From contig NZ_CALPCP010000001.1 of the NCBI RefSeq assembly GCF_943192995.1, positions 310,001-374,000 of the forward strand: a stretch of 64,000 bases of DNA. The letters run 5' to 3'. Positions 8,331-16,397 of this stretch are shown here, piece after piece. The stretch comes from Flintibacter muris. GTDB taxonomy: Bacteria > Bacillota > Clostridia > Oscillospirales > Oscillospiraceae. The notes under the pieces are model-generated. The model did not search any database. It was not told the origin of the DNA and was given only the letters and a program-made list of their open reading frames with translations. A program made the translations under genes and the position numbers. Each line of letters starts with the position of its first letter. Within the stretch, counting starts at the first letter, position 1.

Positions 8331-9848
8331 ATGGTACAATCCATCCAATCCCTGGGGCTTCACGGAGTCACCGGCTATCTGGTAACCGCTGAGTGCGACC
8401 TGTCCAGCGGCCTGCCCGCCTTTACCGTGGTGGGCCTGCCGGACGCCGCCGTCAATGAGGCCCGGGAACGGGTGCGCTCCGCCATCAAGAACTGCGGGTT
8501 CACCTTTCCCGTCAGCCGTATCACCGTCAACCTGGCCCCGGCCCATTTGAAGAAGATAGGCACGCTGTATGACCTGCCTATGCTGGTGGGCATTCTGGCC
8601 GCCGGCAAGCAGCTGCGGCTGCCTAAGGAGAACTGCGCCTTTATCGGAGAGCTGTCCCTGTCCGGCCAGCTGCGGCCCTGCGCGGGCATGCTGTCCATGG
8701 CCTTGGCCGCCAAGCGGGAGGGCATTGAAGCTTTGTATGTCCCGGAGGAAAACGCCGCCGAGGCCACCCTGGCTGAGGGACCGGTTGTCTACCCCGTCCG
8801 GGACGTGGAGCAGCTGGAGCGCCACCTGATGGGCGAGGAACCTATCGCCCCTGCCCCGCCCTGGATACCCAGTCCCGCCGCCTTCCGCTGTCCCGATCTG
8901 GCCGAGGTGAAGGGCCAGGAGCAGGTGAAGCGGGCACTGGAGATTGCCGCCGCCGGGGGACACAGCATCCTCATGTCCGGCCCGCCGGGGACGGGCAAGT
9001 CTATGCTGGCCCGCCGTCTGCCCGGCATTCTGCCCGACATGACCAGACAGGAAGCCCTGGAGTGTACCGAAATCCACTCCATTATGGGCCAGACCAGCGC
9101 CAGACAGCCTCTGATTACCCTGCGGCCCTTCCGCTCTCCCCACCACACCGTGTCCGCCACCGGCATGTCCGGCGGCGGCTCCAACCCCCGGCCCGGAGAA
9201 ATTTCCCTGGCCCACAACGGGGTGCTCTTTCTGGACGAGCTGCCTGAGTTTCCCAAGGAGGTGCTGGAGGTCCTGCGCCAGCCCCTGGAGGACGGACAGG
9301 TGCAGATCTCCCGGGCGGCGGGCACCGTCACCTACCCCGCCCGGTTCATGCTGGTGTGCGCCATGAACCCCTGCCGGTGCGGCTGGTACGGCCACCCATC
9401 CGGCCGGTGCCGCTGCTCCCAGGCTGAGGTGAAAAAATACCTGTCCCGGCTGTCCGGCCCTCTGCTGGACCGGCTGGACCTGTTTGTAGAGGTGTCCCCC
9501 CTGGAGTTTGATGAGCTGGCCCAGCGGGAGCGGGCGGAGACCTCCGCTCAAGTGAAGGAGCGGGTGGACGGGGCCCGTGCTCTTCAGACCAGGAGGCAAA
9601 AGGACACTGGCGTGCCCAGCAACGCCCAGCTCACCCGGGAGAGCCTGGACCGCTTCTGCGCCCTGGACGAGGGCTGCCAGCGGCTGATGAAGGGGGCCTT
9701 CGACCGCATGGGCCTCACCGCCCGCAGCTATGACCGTATCCTTCGGGTGGCACGCACCATTGCCGACCTGGACGGCGGCGAGGATATCACCCCCGCCCAC
9801 CTGGCCGAGGCCCTTCAATACAGGCCGCCGGAATATCTGCGGCGTTGA
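8331..9848 (+). CDS. YifB/ComM family Mg-chelatase-like AAA+ ATPase
   Basis: 505 residues. The N-terminal ChlI-like domain starts with AFTVVGLPDAAVNEARERV (about 30-48). The AAA+ core has Walker A GPPGTGKS (217-224) and Walker B LFLDE (299-303), followed by a Cys-rich insert CRCGWYGHP (about 367) and the C-terminal Mg_chelatase_C helix bundle. ComM is a hexameric branch-migration helicase acting in natural transformation in Gram-negatives; the role in Firmicutes is less clear. The ATG at 8331 has an AGGAGG site seven bases upstream. Confidence 0.93.
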   Translation: MVQSIQSLGLHGVTGYLVTAECDLSSGLPAFTVVGLPDAAVNEARERVRSAIKNCGFTFPVSRITVNLAPAHLKKIGTLYDLPMLVGILAAGKQLRLPKENCAFIGELSLSGQLRPCAGMLSMALAAKREGIEALYVPEENAAEATLAEGPVVYPVRDVEQLERHLMGEEPIAPAPPWIPSPAAFRCPDLAEVKGQEQVKRALEIAAAGGHSILMSGPPGTGKSMLARRLPGILPDMTRQEALECTEIHSIMGQTSARQPLITLRPFRSPHHTVSATGMSGGGSNPRPGEISLAHNGVLFLDELPEFPKEVLEVLRQPLEDGQVQISRAAGTVTYPARFMLVCAMNPCRCGWYGHPSGRCRCSQAEVKKYLSRLSGPLLDRLDLFVEVSPLEFDELAQRERAETSAQVKERVDGARALQTRRQKDTGVPSNAQLTRESLDRFCALDEGCQRLMKGAFDRMGLTARSYDRILRVARTIADLDGGEDITPAHLAEALQYRPPEYLRR

Positions 9849-9873
9849 TAGCGTATCGAAATTGTGCTACAAT
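9845..9873 (+). promoter_or_regulatory. Promoter for the toxin-like transcript
   Basis: -35 TTGATA (9845-9850), 17-base spacer, -10 TACAAT (9868-9873). It points into the 9880-10190 stretch that ends with the 28-residue toxin-like gene. Confidence 0.6.
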
Positions 9874-10074
9874 ATCCATACATAATGCGAGGAAGGTATG
9901 ATATAGCACAGACAACCTTGAGGCGGTTGGCCCACCGTTTGCACCCCGTTCCCAAGACGCAGCCCAGCGAAGCGGCTGCGTTTTGGAGAGGCGGAGCAAG
10001 GAAGCGAAAGGAGGAATACCCGTGAGGGTGTTCCGACGGAAGCGGACTTTGCGACGACGAGGGAGGTGGTGCAG

Positions 10075-10161
10075 ATGTGGAAGGAACGGAGATTCGAAGC
10101 AAGCTGTTTTCTGGCAGGTACGGCAATCCTCATGTCCCTGTTTTCCATAAATGCGTGTTAG
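10075..10161 (+). CDS. Small hydrophobic peptide, type I toxin-like
   Basis: 28 codons, ATG at 10075 with GGGAGG eight bases upstream. The peptide has a charged start (MWKERRFEAS) and one hydrophobic helix (CFLAGTAILMSLFS). It sits on a transcript with a long leader, ends inside the arm of a stem (GTTAGCCGC/GCGGCTAAC, 10157-10189), and faces an antisense promoter at 10246-10274. This layout is that of type I toxin-antitoxin loci and is the same as the holin-like locus at 17858. The toxin role is inferred. A second overlapping frame (GTG 10022 to 10150, Arg-rich) is the alternative product. Confidence 0.5.
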   Translation: MWKERRFEASCFLAGTAILMSLFSINAC

Positions 10162-10189
10162 CCGCCCGGTCCCTACCCGAGCGGCTAAC
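10157..10189. terminator. Stem at the end of the toxin-like gene
   Basis: GTTAGCCGC and GCGGCTAAC arms with a CCGG/CCCG inner pairing. It overlaps the stop codon. There is no clear T-run, so it may be shared by sense and antisense RNAs rather than act as a classic terminator. Confidence 0.5.
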
Positions 10190-10245
10190 ATGTTGTTAGC
10201 TAATTGACTTGGGCTGACCGTCAGTCACAGCGCCCTTCTGCGTTT

Positions 10246-10274
10246 GTTGTATCGTCAAGCGTGCCGTTTGTCAA
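10246..10274 (-). promoter_or_regulatory. Antisense promoter facing the toxin-like gene
   Basis: Minus-strand -35 TTGACA (10269-10274), 17-base spacer, -10 TACAAC (10246-10251). Transcription from it would run across the stem and the 28-residue gene. Confidence 0.55.
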
Positions 10275-10310
10275 GTTCACGGGTAACTACCCAATAAAAA
10301 GGTAAATTTA

Positions 10311-10853
10311 TCATACTCTTTTAATTGGATGTCTGATAACCGTTTTCCATTTCTCAGGTGGAATTTTTCTTGCATCGGACATGTAAATTTCGTGATGCAG
10401 CCTGTTTTTGCTGAAGTCATTTACATATCCGTTCTGTTCCAAATAGGCGTTCATCAAAGCGACTGTCGCAGGTTCATTATCAAACGGACCTATGTGTATG
10501 ATTTGAATGCATAGACCCTCATGGATAGTTATCAACTCCGCCGATGAACAATCCAGCTTTTTCTTGCAGTTTCTACCGCCCACTTAAAATCTGCATGGCT
10601 AACAAAATCCGGCAAGAGGCGGTACAACATACTCAAAGAAACCCTCGATTTTATGATCTGTCTTATAACTCATTTTTAAGGTGTATGCTATGGCATATAG
10701 AACGCTGATTGCCTGCTGATATGCTCCGCCTGCTTCGTTAGGATCACCTTTGCCCTTTACAGCGATATAATTCGCCTTCGGAACATTTACAATCTCTGGT
10801 TTATTCTTTGGCATATAAAACTCTTAATACTCTTTCTTAAAGTCAAAAGCCAT
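10311..10853 (-). pseudogene. GyrI-like small-molecule-binding domain protein, decayed
   Basis: The reading frame begins MAFDFKKEY and then meets TAA where the family has a Lys codon (KEYKEF), resumes as MPKNKPEIVNVPKANYIAVKG, and breaks at PPLAGF. After the break the homology resumes in another frame as LPDFVSHADFKWAVETA, runs through KKKLDCSSAE and ends KTVIRHPIKRV. About 20-25 central residues expected between PPL-GF and LPDF are missing. A nonsense change plus an internal deletion with frame change therefore inactivate the gene. Intact relatives (about 200 residues) bind small molecules or drugs. It is the last gene of the minus-strand run below the WYL regulator. Confidence 0.85.
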
Positions 10854-10889
10854 ATTTACATCTCCCAGTTGCATTATCCGGCAGCAGCG

Positions 10890-11303
10890 TTACTTTCTGT
10901 TCGGCCTTCTTTTGATTCTCAGCAGCTTCATGAAATCATCAAACAAAGAAGTATCCGCCGGTGTAAACATCATCCATTTTCCGTCATGGTAAGTCTGCGT
11001 TTCGTCATATGCTTCCTGAACTTCTTTGGAGTAATTTCCTTTCTCTGCTTCAAACTTCAGCCGTTCTTCCTTCCCCAGGATCACCATAAAGCCTACACAG
11101 TTTTCTCTTGCGTATAACGCACACAGCGTTTTTCCGCCCCGGCGGTATTTATATTCGTATTTCCATGCTTTGCCGCCTTGATTCCACAGCCGGTCCATGT
11201 CATATTTTTCATCAATCAACGCGCACAGCTTACTCCATACATCATACAGCGATTTCCCAACCAGAGCTGTCATCACTTCTTCGCTGGGGGTTGTATCAAG
11301 CAT
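10890..11303 (-). CDS. DUF3788 family protein
   Basis: 137 residues, soluble. Features typical of DUF3788 are the KLCALIDEKYDMDRLWN start, the central KAWKYEYKYRRGGKTLCALY, and the FMVILGKEE strand. Function unknown; proteins of this family commonly accompany GyrI-like and zinc-ribbon genes in Clostridia, as here. The ATG at 11303 has AAGGAG upstream and lies three bases after the zinc-ribbon stop, so the two are co-transcribed. Confidence 0.85.
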   Translation of the reverse strand: MLDTTPSEEVMTALVGKSLYDVWSKLCALIDEKYDMDRLWNQGGKAWKYEYKYRRGGKTLCALYARENCVGFMVILGKEERLKFEAEKGNYSKEVQEAYDETQTYHDGKWMMFTPADTSLFDDFMKLLRIKRRPNRK

Positions 11304-11306
11304 AGC

Positions 11307-11579
11307 TCACTCCTTTCTCCACCGTTTCAGGGTGGGGAACCAGCTTTTCATCATCTTCTCGGCCTCCTCCCGGGGGCCGAAGGGGTGGCCGTTCTCCTCG
11401 TTGAACTTCAGGTTGAAGGCGATGATATCGTCCATAGTTGCGTCGGGGGCGGTAAAGGCCCCGTTTTGGTAGCAGTAATGGCAGTAGTCGCCGCTGAGGG
11501 CGCCGCTGGTCTCGGTGCCTTTGTCCTCGGGCTTATCCAGGGGCATGCCGCAGCACTGACAAAATTTTCTTTCTTCCAT
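11307..11579 (-). CDS. Small zinc-ribbon protein
   Basis: 90 residues. A zinc ribbon of CQCCGMPL (residues 8-15) and CHYCYQNGAF (about 33-42) is followed by a short helical tail. This matches the putative zinc-ribbon family (CxxCGMPL ... YCxYCYxNG) often found beside WYL regulators. Function unknown. AAGGAGG ribosome site; downstream partner is DUF3788. Confidence 0.85.
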   Translation of the reverse strand: MEERKFCQCCGMPLDKPEDKGTETSGALSGDYCHYCYQNGAFTAPDATMDDIIAFNLKFNEENGHPFGPREEAEKMMKSWFPTLKRWRKE

Positions 11580-11660
11580 TGGAAAAACCTCCTTATATTG
11601 GACGGGGTCTGTGCCTCCGTCTCTGACATAAGGATACGCCCTGAAACCTGACAGGGTCTG

Positions 11661-12566
11661 TCAGGTTTCATAAACTTCCAAGGATTTTTTCAGCTCCTCC
11701 CGCAAAATGTCCCGCCAGCAGTCCGGTGAAAGCACCTCCAGCTGACTGCCAAAGGACAGCAGAAAGGACAGCAGCCACTGATCCTCAGGGAAGGTACAGC
11801 TTACCAGCAGATGTCCGTCTGGCTGGGCGGCAATCTCCTTGGGGTGAAAGTAGTCCCGCACACGCCAGGCGGCGGAGGGGGCAAAGCGCAGCCGCAGATC
11901 CACCCCCCGGTATTCCTCCGGCATAGGGGCTTCCAGCTGCTGGGGAGGCTGCCGGGGCGGACAGGCTCCCTCCTCCAGGGCCAGCTTTTCCATCCGCACC
12001 AGGCGGAAAATGCGCCAATCCTGCTTTTGCCTGCAAAAGGCGGACAGATACCAGCATCCCGACTTGAACACCAGCCGGGCGGGCTCCACAGTCCGGCGGT
12101 TCTCCTCCCCGGCGGAGTTGTAGTAGGTGAAGGAAAGAGGCCGACACTCCAAAATGGCCTCCTTCACCCGGGAAAAGTTCTCCCGCTCCACAGCACCGCT
12201 GCCCCAGTCGGTGAAGTCCACCTCCAGCCAGCCGTCCCCCTTCTGGCGGAACAGGGCGGACACACGGGACAGCGTCTCCCGCTCCCGCATCCCGCCAGTA
12301 GCCAGTATAGCCTGGAGGGCAAACAGAATTTCCTTCTGCTGCTCCTGGGACAGCAGCGCCTTATCCAGCACAAACTGGTCCATCAGGCAGATTCCGCCCC
12401 CCTGGCCCTTCTGGGCGAACACCGGAATGCCGGCGGCGGACAGAGCGTCAATGTCCCGGTAAATGGTGCGCTCCGACACCTCCAGTCTCCGGGCCAGTTC
12501 TCCGGCGGTGAGGGAGCGCTTTTCTATTAAAAGGTAAAGGATTTCAAAGAGACGTCCGTTCTTCAT
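11661..12566 (-). CDS. WYL-domain (YafY-type) transcriptional regulator
   Basis: 301 residues. The N-terminal winged HTH (LTAGELARRLEVSERTIYRD, about 19-38) is followed by a linker and a WYL domain (FTYYNSAGEENRRTVEPARL, then KSGCWYLSAFCRQ) and a C-terminal WCX region. WYL domains sense nucleotides or small ligands and control stress or defence genes. Its ATG overlaps the Sir2 stop by four bases. Likely targets are itself and the following zinc-ribbon/DUF3788/GyrI genes (inference from position). Confidence 0.92.
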   Translation of the reverse strand: MKNGRLFEILYLLIEKRSLTAGELARRLEVSERTIYRDIDALSAAGIPVFAQKGQGGGICLMDQFVLDKALLSQEQQKEILFALQAILATGGMRERETLSRVSALFRQKGDGWLEVDFTDWGSGAVERENFSRVKEAILECRPLSFTYYNSAGEENRRTVEPARLVFKSGCWYLSAFCRQKQDWRIFRLVRMEKLALEEGACPPRQPPQQLEAPMPEEYRGVDLRLRFAPSAAWRVRDYFHPKEIAAQPDGHLLVSCTFPEDQWLLSFLLSFGSQLEVLSPDCWRDILREELKKSLEVYET

Positions 12567-13288
12567 CGGAGCTCAATCTGTTCCAGCACCTGGCCGATGG
12601 GCAGGTTAATGGCCAGGCTGGCCCGGCTGTCGCAGGGGGTGGAGCTCTTGTTGATGAGCACCAGACGGCTGCCCCGGTAGTAGTTGATGAGCCCGGCGGC
12701 GGGGTAGACCGCCAGGGAAGTCCCGCCAATGATAAGCAGGTCCGCCGATTGCAGGTCAGACACCGCCCCTTCAATGGTGGCGCTGTCCAGTCCCTCCTCG
12801 TAGAGCACTACGTCGGGCTTGACCGTCCCGCCGCAGACGCATTTGGGCACCCCCTGCCCCGCCTTGATATCCTCAACGGCGTAAGGCTTATGGCAGCGCA
12901 TGCAGTAGTTGCGGTGGACTGAGCCGTGGAGCTCCCACACCCGCCGGGACCCCGCTTTCTGGTGCAGGCCGTCGATGTTCTGGGTGACCACGCTCCTCAG
13001 CCTGCCGGCCGCCTCCAGCTCAGCCAGCTTTTTGTGGGCGGCGTTGGGCTGGGCGTCTAGGCAGAGCATCTTGTCCCGGTAAAAACGGTAAAACTCCTCC
13101 GGCTTGGCGTCGAAGAAGGTACGGCTCAAAATCTCCTCCGGGGACCAGGCGTATTTTTGATTGTACAGTCCGTCTACACTGCGGAAATCCGGGATGCCGC
13201 TCTCAGTAGATACTCCCGCCCCGCCAAAAAAGACAATGGCGCGGCTTTCGTCGATCCACTGCTGTAGGGTTTTGACCTTTTCATCCAT
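12563..13288 (-). CDS. cobB: Sir2-family NAD-dependent protein deacylase
   Basis: 241 residues, a sirtuin that removes acyl groups from lysine using NAD. The NAD-binding signature GAGVSTESGIPDFRS is near residues 21-35, TQNIDGLHQKAG near 100, the catalytic His in ELHGS, and a zinc site formed by CMRC and CVCG. Standard length. ATGA overlap with the downstream WYL regulator marks an operon. The start has an AAAGGAGG site. Confidence 0.94.
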   Translation of the reverse strand: MDEKVKTLQQWIDESRAIVFFGGAGVSTESGIPDFRSVDGLYNQKYAWSPEEILSRTFFDAKPEEFYRFYRDKMLCLDAQPNAAHKKLAELEAAGRLRSVVTQNIDGLHQKAGSRRVWELHGSVHRNYCMRCHKPYAVEDIKAGQGVPKCVCGGTVKPDVVLYEEGLDSATIEGAVSDLQSADLLIIGGTSLAVYPAAGLINYYRGSRLVLINKSSTPCDSRASLAINLPIGQVLEQIELR

Positions 13289-13400
13289 GGAAGACCCTCC
13301 TTTAAAAGTAAAAATCGTCAGCCTTTCTTGTCCTTTACAGAAAATAAAACCGTAAATTTTTTGTTTCCTACGCTTCTTTTATCAGATCGTTTTTTGAAAG

Positions 13401-14108
13401 TCAGTCGTCCAGCATGCGGTAGCCGATGCCCAGTTCGGTGTGGATGTATTTGGGATCGGAGGGGTTTTCCTTCAGCTTGCGGCGGATGTTTGCCATGTTG
13501 ACCCGCAGGATCTGGTTGCTCCCGCTGCCCCCGTAGGGGCCCCAGATATGCTCCAGAATAAAGTCGTAGGTAAGCACCTTGCCTGCGTGGATGGCCAGCA
13601 GCTCAATAATCTTGAACTCATTCTGGGTAAAGTGGATCTCATTTTCCCCCAGCAGCACCTGATGCCTGGCCAGGTCGATGGTAAGGTCCTTGATCTGGTA
13701 GACGCTGCGCTGGATGCCCTGGCTCAGCTTCAGCCGGTCGGCCCGGCGCAGGGCGGAGCGGATGCGGGCCAGCAGCTCCGACACACCGAAGGGCTTTACC
13801 ACGTAGTCGTCCGCCCCCATGTCCAGGGCCCGGACCTTCTCCGACTCCCGGTCCCGGGCGGAGATGATAATCACCGGTACCTCGCGGGGCAGTCCCCGGA
13901 GCTGGGCCAGAATCTCCAGCCCGTCCATATCGGGCAGTCCCAGGTCCAGCAGCACCAGGTCGGGGCCATGGGAAAAGAACAGGGACAGCCCCTCCTTTCC
14001 AGTGTAGGCGGGGATGGTGCGGTATTCGTTGGCGTTCAGGGCCCGGCTGATGAAGTTGCTGATGGCCCGCTCGTCCTCAATAATCAGGATGGTCTGTCTT
14101 TCGCTCAT
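13401..14108 (-). CDS. OmpR/KdpE-family response regulator
   Basis: 235 residues. Receiver domain with phospho-acceptor Asp55 in LVLLDLGLPDMDG, conserved Lys in VVKPFG (about 107), and a C-terminal winged helix (FTQNEFKIIELLA ... LRVNMANIRRKL). It is closest in look to KdpE and is paired with a KdpD-like kinase. No kdpFABC potassium pump genes are seen in the window, so the target is unknown. Confidence 0.9.
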   Translation of the reverse strand: MSERQTILIIEDERAISNFISRALNANEYRTIPAYTGKEGLSLFFSHGPDLVLLDLGLPDMDGLEILAQLRGLPREVPVIIISARDRESEKVRALDMGADDYVVKPFGVSELLARIRSALRRADRLKLSQGIQRSVYQIKDLTIDLARHQVLLGENEIHFTQNEFKIIELLAIHAGKVLTYDFILEHIWGPYGGSGSNQILRVNMANIRRKLKENPSDPKYIHTELGIGYRMLDD

Positions 14109-14147
14109 GTTTCCTCTCTTTCTGTGCGGGGGCGGACATATTTGCCC

Positions 14148-15299
14148 CTAGGAGGTGGGCAGGCCGAAGCGGAACACCGCTCCGCCGGACGGATGGTTTT
14201 CGGCGGTGAAGAAGCCGCCGTGGGCCTTGACGATGCTCTGGCAGACGGACAGGCCTATACCCATCCCCCGGGTGGCGTCACCGGACAGGGGCATGGGCTG
14301 GCCGGCCTTGACGGCCTGGCGGACCTCCGGGGACAACCCCCGGCCCTGATCCCGAACCTCCACCATGGCCCAGTCGTCCTGCCGGTAGAGGCGCAGGACA
14401 ATGTGCTCGGTGTCTCCGGAGTGGCGGATGGCGTTTTCCAAAAGGTTGACAATCACCTGCTTGACCAGCAGCGGGTCCATGGGCAGGTAGAGGATGTCCT
14501 CCGACAGGTCCAGCTCAATGTGGTAGCTGGGAAAGCGCCGCCGGGTGGTGAGCAGGGCGTCTCCCGCCACCTCCTCCAGCATCTCCTCCCGCTTTTTCAA
14601 AGGTATGGTGCCGTCCTGAACCCGGGTGACAGACAACAGGTTTTCCACCATGACAATCAGCCCGTCGGCGTCCTGCTTGATGTCGGACAGCATGGCCAGA
14701 TTTTTTTCTGAAATTTCCGGGCTGGACAGCAGTACCGAAGCCGCCCCGGAGATGGAGGTCAGGGGGGTGCGCAGGTCGTGGGACACCGCCCGGAGGATGT
14801 TCTCCCGGATGGAGACCCGGTCAGACTGGAGCTGGATCGCGTTTTTTTCCGCGTTGAGCTTCTCGTTCTGTGCATAGAGAAGCTTTGTCTTTTTCTCCCG
14901 GCGGACGGCCTCGGTGGCCTGCTTCTTGACCCGGGCGGTGAGAGCGCACACCACGCAGGAGATGGCAATCATGGACAGCATAGCCACCGGATAGCCTGTG
15001 CGGCTGAGGGAAAAGACGGCGTAGGGCTCCATAAAGTACACATTGATGCTGAACGCCCCAATGATAGAGGCGGCAATGCCGTAGAAATATCCGGAGGTGA
15101 GCAGGGAGATGAGCACCACCGCCAGCACAAACACCAGGGCGGAGTTGTTTTCCCCGCCGGTGTGGGTGATGAGGACGCTGCTGATCCAGTAGGCGGCACA
15201 CAGAAACAGCACCGTAACCCCCAGGTTCCGGGGGACGGCGGGGATGCGGTGGGCCTGTACGTCCAGCCAGTGGTACAGGTCTTTCAATCGCTGGAGCAT
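14148..15299 (-). CDS. KdpD-like sensor histidine kinase (C-terminal half type)
   Basis: 383 residues. Three or four membrane helices with a DUF4118-like region (about 25-122), coiled linker, HisKA with His174 in RAVSHDLRTPL, and HATPase with NLLENAIRH, DQGRGL and GIGLSVC. The large N-terminal KdpD and USP domains are absent, so this is the short kinase form. It precedes the response regulator by 39 bases in one operon. Signal unknown; potassium or turgor sensing is only a guess from similarity. Confidence 0.9.
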   Translation of the reverse strand: MLQRLKDLYHWLDVQAHRIPAVPRNLGVTVLFLCAAYWISSVLITHTGGENNSALVFVLAVVLISLLTSGYFYGIAASIIGAFSINVYFMEPYAVFSLSRTGYPVAMLSMIAISCVVCALTARVKKQATEAVRREKKTKLLYAQNEKLNAEKNAIQLQSDRVSIRENILRAVSHDLRTPLTSISGAASVLLSSPEISEKNLAMLSDIKQDADGLIVMVENLLSVTRVQDGTIPLKKREEMLEEVAGDALLTTRRRFPSYHIELDLSEDILYLPMDPLLVKQVIVNLLENAIRHSGDTEHIVLRLYRQDDWAMVEVRDQGRGLSPEVRQAVKAGQPMPLSGDATRGMGIGLSVCQSIVKAHGGFFTAENHPSGGAVFRFGLPTS

Positions 15300-15352
15300 G
15301 GCCCTTCCTCCCTCCCGAATTCCAGGCCCCTTGGGCGGGGACCTTTGATAGA

Positions 15353-15381
15353 ATTATAGCAAAAATCCCCCAAAAGGTAAA
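15353..15381 (-). promoter_or_regulatory. Promoter of the kinase/regulator operon
   Basis: Minus-strand -35 TTTACC (15376-15381), 17-base spacer, -10 TATAAT (15353-15358). Confidence 0.65.
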
Positions 15382-15386
15382 GAGCG

Positions 15387-15518
15387 CACGGAAATCAATT
15401 TTGGCGCTGCAGGGCGGGACGACCCCGACGCGCCGTTGGCAACAGCTGCCAGCCGGAGGCGGGCCGAGTCGTCCCGCCCTACAGCCACAGCTGGATTTTC
15501 TGAACATTGATTTCTGTG
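15387..15518. repeat. Palindromic intergenic repeat, family A, copy 2
   Basis: Fullest copy: inverted ends CACGGAAATCAATTTT and TTCTGAACATTGATTTCTGTG-type, enclosing GGGCGGGACGACC / GAGTCGTCCCGCCC arms. It fills most of the gap between the kinase operon and the queT promoter and holds no gene. Confidence 0.85.
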
Positions 15519-15536
15519 TGACGAGCGGAATGGGGG

Positions 15537-15565
15537 TTTACAAACTTCTCCCTTTATGCTACAAT
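15537..15565 (+). promoter_or_regulatory. queT promoter
   Basis: -35 TTTACA (15537-15542), 17-base spacer, -10 TACAAT (15560-15565). It predicts a leader of about 100 bases. Confidence 0.65.
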
Positions 15566-15572
15566 GCCTCTT

Positions 15573-15675
15573 GACGAGTTTTTGCCATCTCGTCCAAGCA
15601 CCGGAAAATCTTTTAATCCGGTGTTCGTTCGGCGGACACCCCGCCGTTCTCTAAACAAAAAATGGAGGTTTTTTT
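15573..15675 (+). promoter_or_regulatory. Structured queT leader, candidate preQ1 riboswitch
   Basis: Three hairpins in order: GACGAG/CTCGTC, CACCGGA/TCCGGTG with a pyrimidine-rich loop, and GGCGG/CCGCC, then an A-rich strand running into the GGAGG ribosome site. The order of hairpin, short linker, small GC hairpin and ribosome site is like the preQ1-II class, which is known to control this transporter family. Sequence identity to the class was not established. Confidence 0.4.
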
Positions 15676-16203
15676 ATGCGCAAATTTACTGTCCGAGACA
15701 TTGCCCTGGCCGCCATGGTGGCGGCGCTGTACACGGTGATGGGGTACTTCGCCAACATTTTTGGTCTGGCCTATGGCCCCATCCAGTGCCGCTTTGCCGA
15801 GGCCCTCACCGTTCTGCCAGTTGTGTTCCCAGCCGCCGCGCCGGGACTGGTTGTGGGCTGTTTCCTCACCAATCTGCTCTCCCTCTACGGCCCCTTTGAT
15901 GTGGTATTTGGCACCCTGGCCACCGCCATTGCCGCATGGCTCACCATGAAAATGCCCCGCTGGTATCTGGCGGCGCTGCCCCCGATTCTCGTCAACGCTG
16001 TGATCCTTCCCCCCATGTGGGCCTGGGCGGAAGTCGGAGCGATCAATTCCGCCTTTTGGGCGGCCTGCGGATTCAATGCAGTTACCTTTATGGTGGGCGA
16101 AGCAGTCGCCTGTTATGTACTTGGCACTCTGCTGCTGACCGCTCTGCCCAAGGTGCCTGTTCTGCGGCCCTTTGTCCGAAAACCGGACCTGGCCCAGCCC
16201 TGA
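15676..16203 (+). CDS. queT: QueT family queuosine-precursor transporter (ECF S component)
   Basis: 175 residues with five or six membrane helices. Hallmarks of QueT (formerly DUF988) are the basic start RDIALAAMVAALYTVMGY, the loop IQCRFAEALTVLP and NLLSLYGPFDVVFGTLAT. As an energy-coupling-factor S component it is expected to bind preQ1/queuine-type precursors and work with a shared EcfAAT module located elsewhere. Ribosome site GGAGG. Followed by a strong terminator, so it is a single-gene unit with a structured leader. Confidence 0.88.
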   Translation: MRKFTVRDIALAAMVAALYTVMGYFANIFGLAYGPIQCRFAEALTVLPVVFPAAAPGLVVGCFLTNLLSLYGPFDVVFGTLATAIAAWLTMKMPRWYLAALPPILVNAVILPPMWAWAEVGAINSAFWAACGFNAVTFMVGEAVACYVLGTLLLTALPKVPVLRPFVRKPDLAQP

Positions 16204-16283
16204 AACGAATAAGACTGCCCAAAGGAAAGAACTAGAAAGTTTTCTTCTCAATTACTGCCAAGACAGCCGAGTAAGGGAGAAAT

Positions 16284-16334
16284 GGTCCCAGGAATTGACA
16301 GGAAGTTAATTTCTGGGACCATCTTTCTGTTTTT
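16284..16334 (+). terminator. queT terminator
   Basis: GGTCCCAGGAATT/AATTTCTGGGACC stem followed by ATCTTTCTGTTTTT. Confidence 0.8.
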
Positions 16335-16362
16335 AGAAAGCCTTTCCTGATTTAAAATTTTC

Positions 16363-16391
16363 TTTACAGTGAATCGCTTTCATGTTATAAT
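16363..16391 (+). promoter_or_regulatory. dapL promoter
   Basis: -35 TTTACA (16363-16368), exactly 17 bases, consensus -10 TATAAT (16386-16391). It starts a leader of about 160 bases. Confidence 0.8.
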
Positions 16392-16397
16392 CCGAAT

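Noticed and set aside
10022-10150. 42-codon Arg/Cys-rich frame with a GTG start
   Set aside because: It has a good ribosome site but overlaps the 28-residue hydrophobic peptide, which fits the locus better; kept only as an alternative.
13401-15299. Complete kdp potassium-transport locus
   Set aside because: Only the kinase and regulator are present; no kdpFABC genes within the window.
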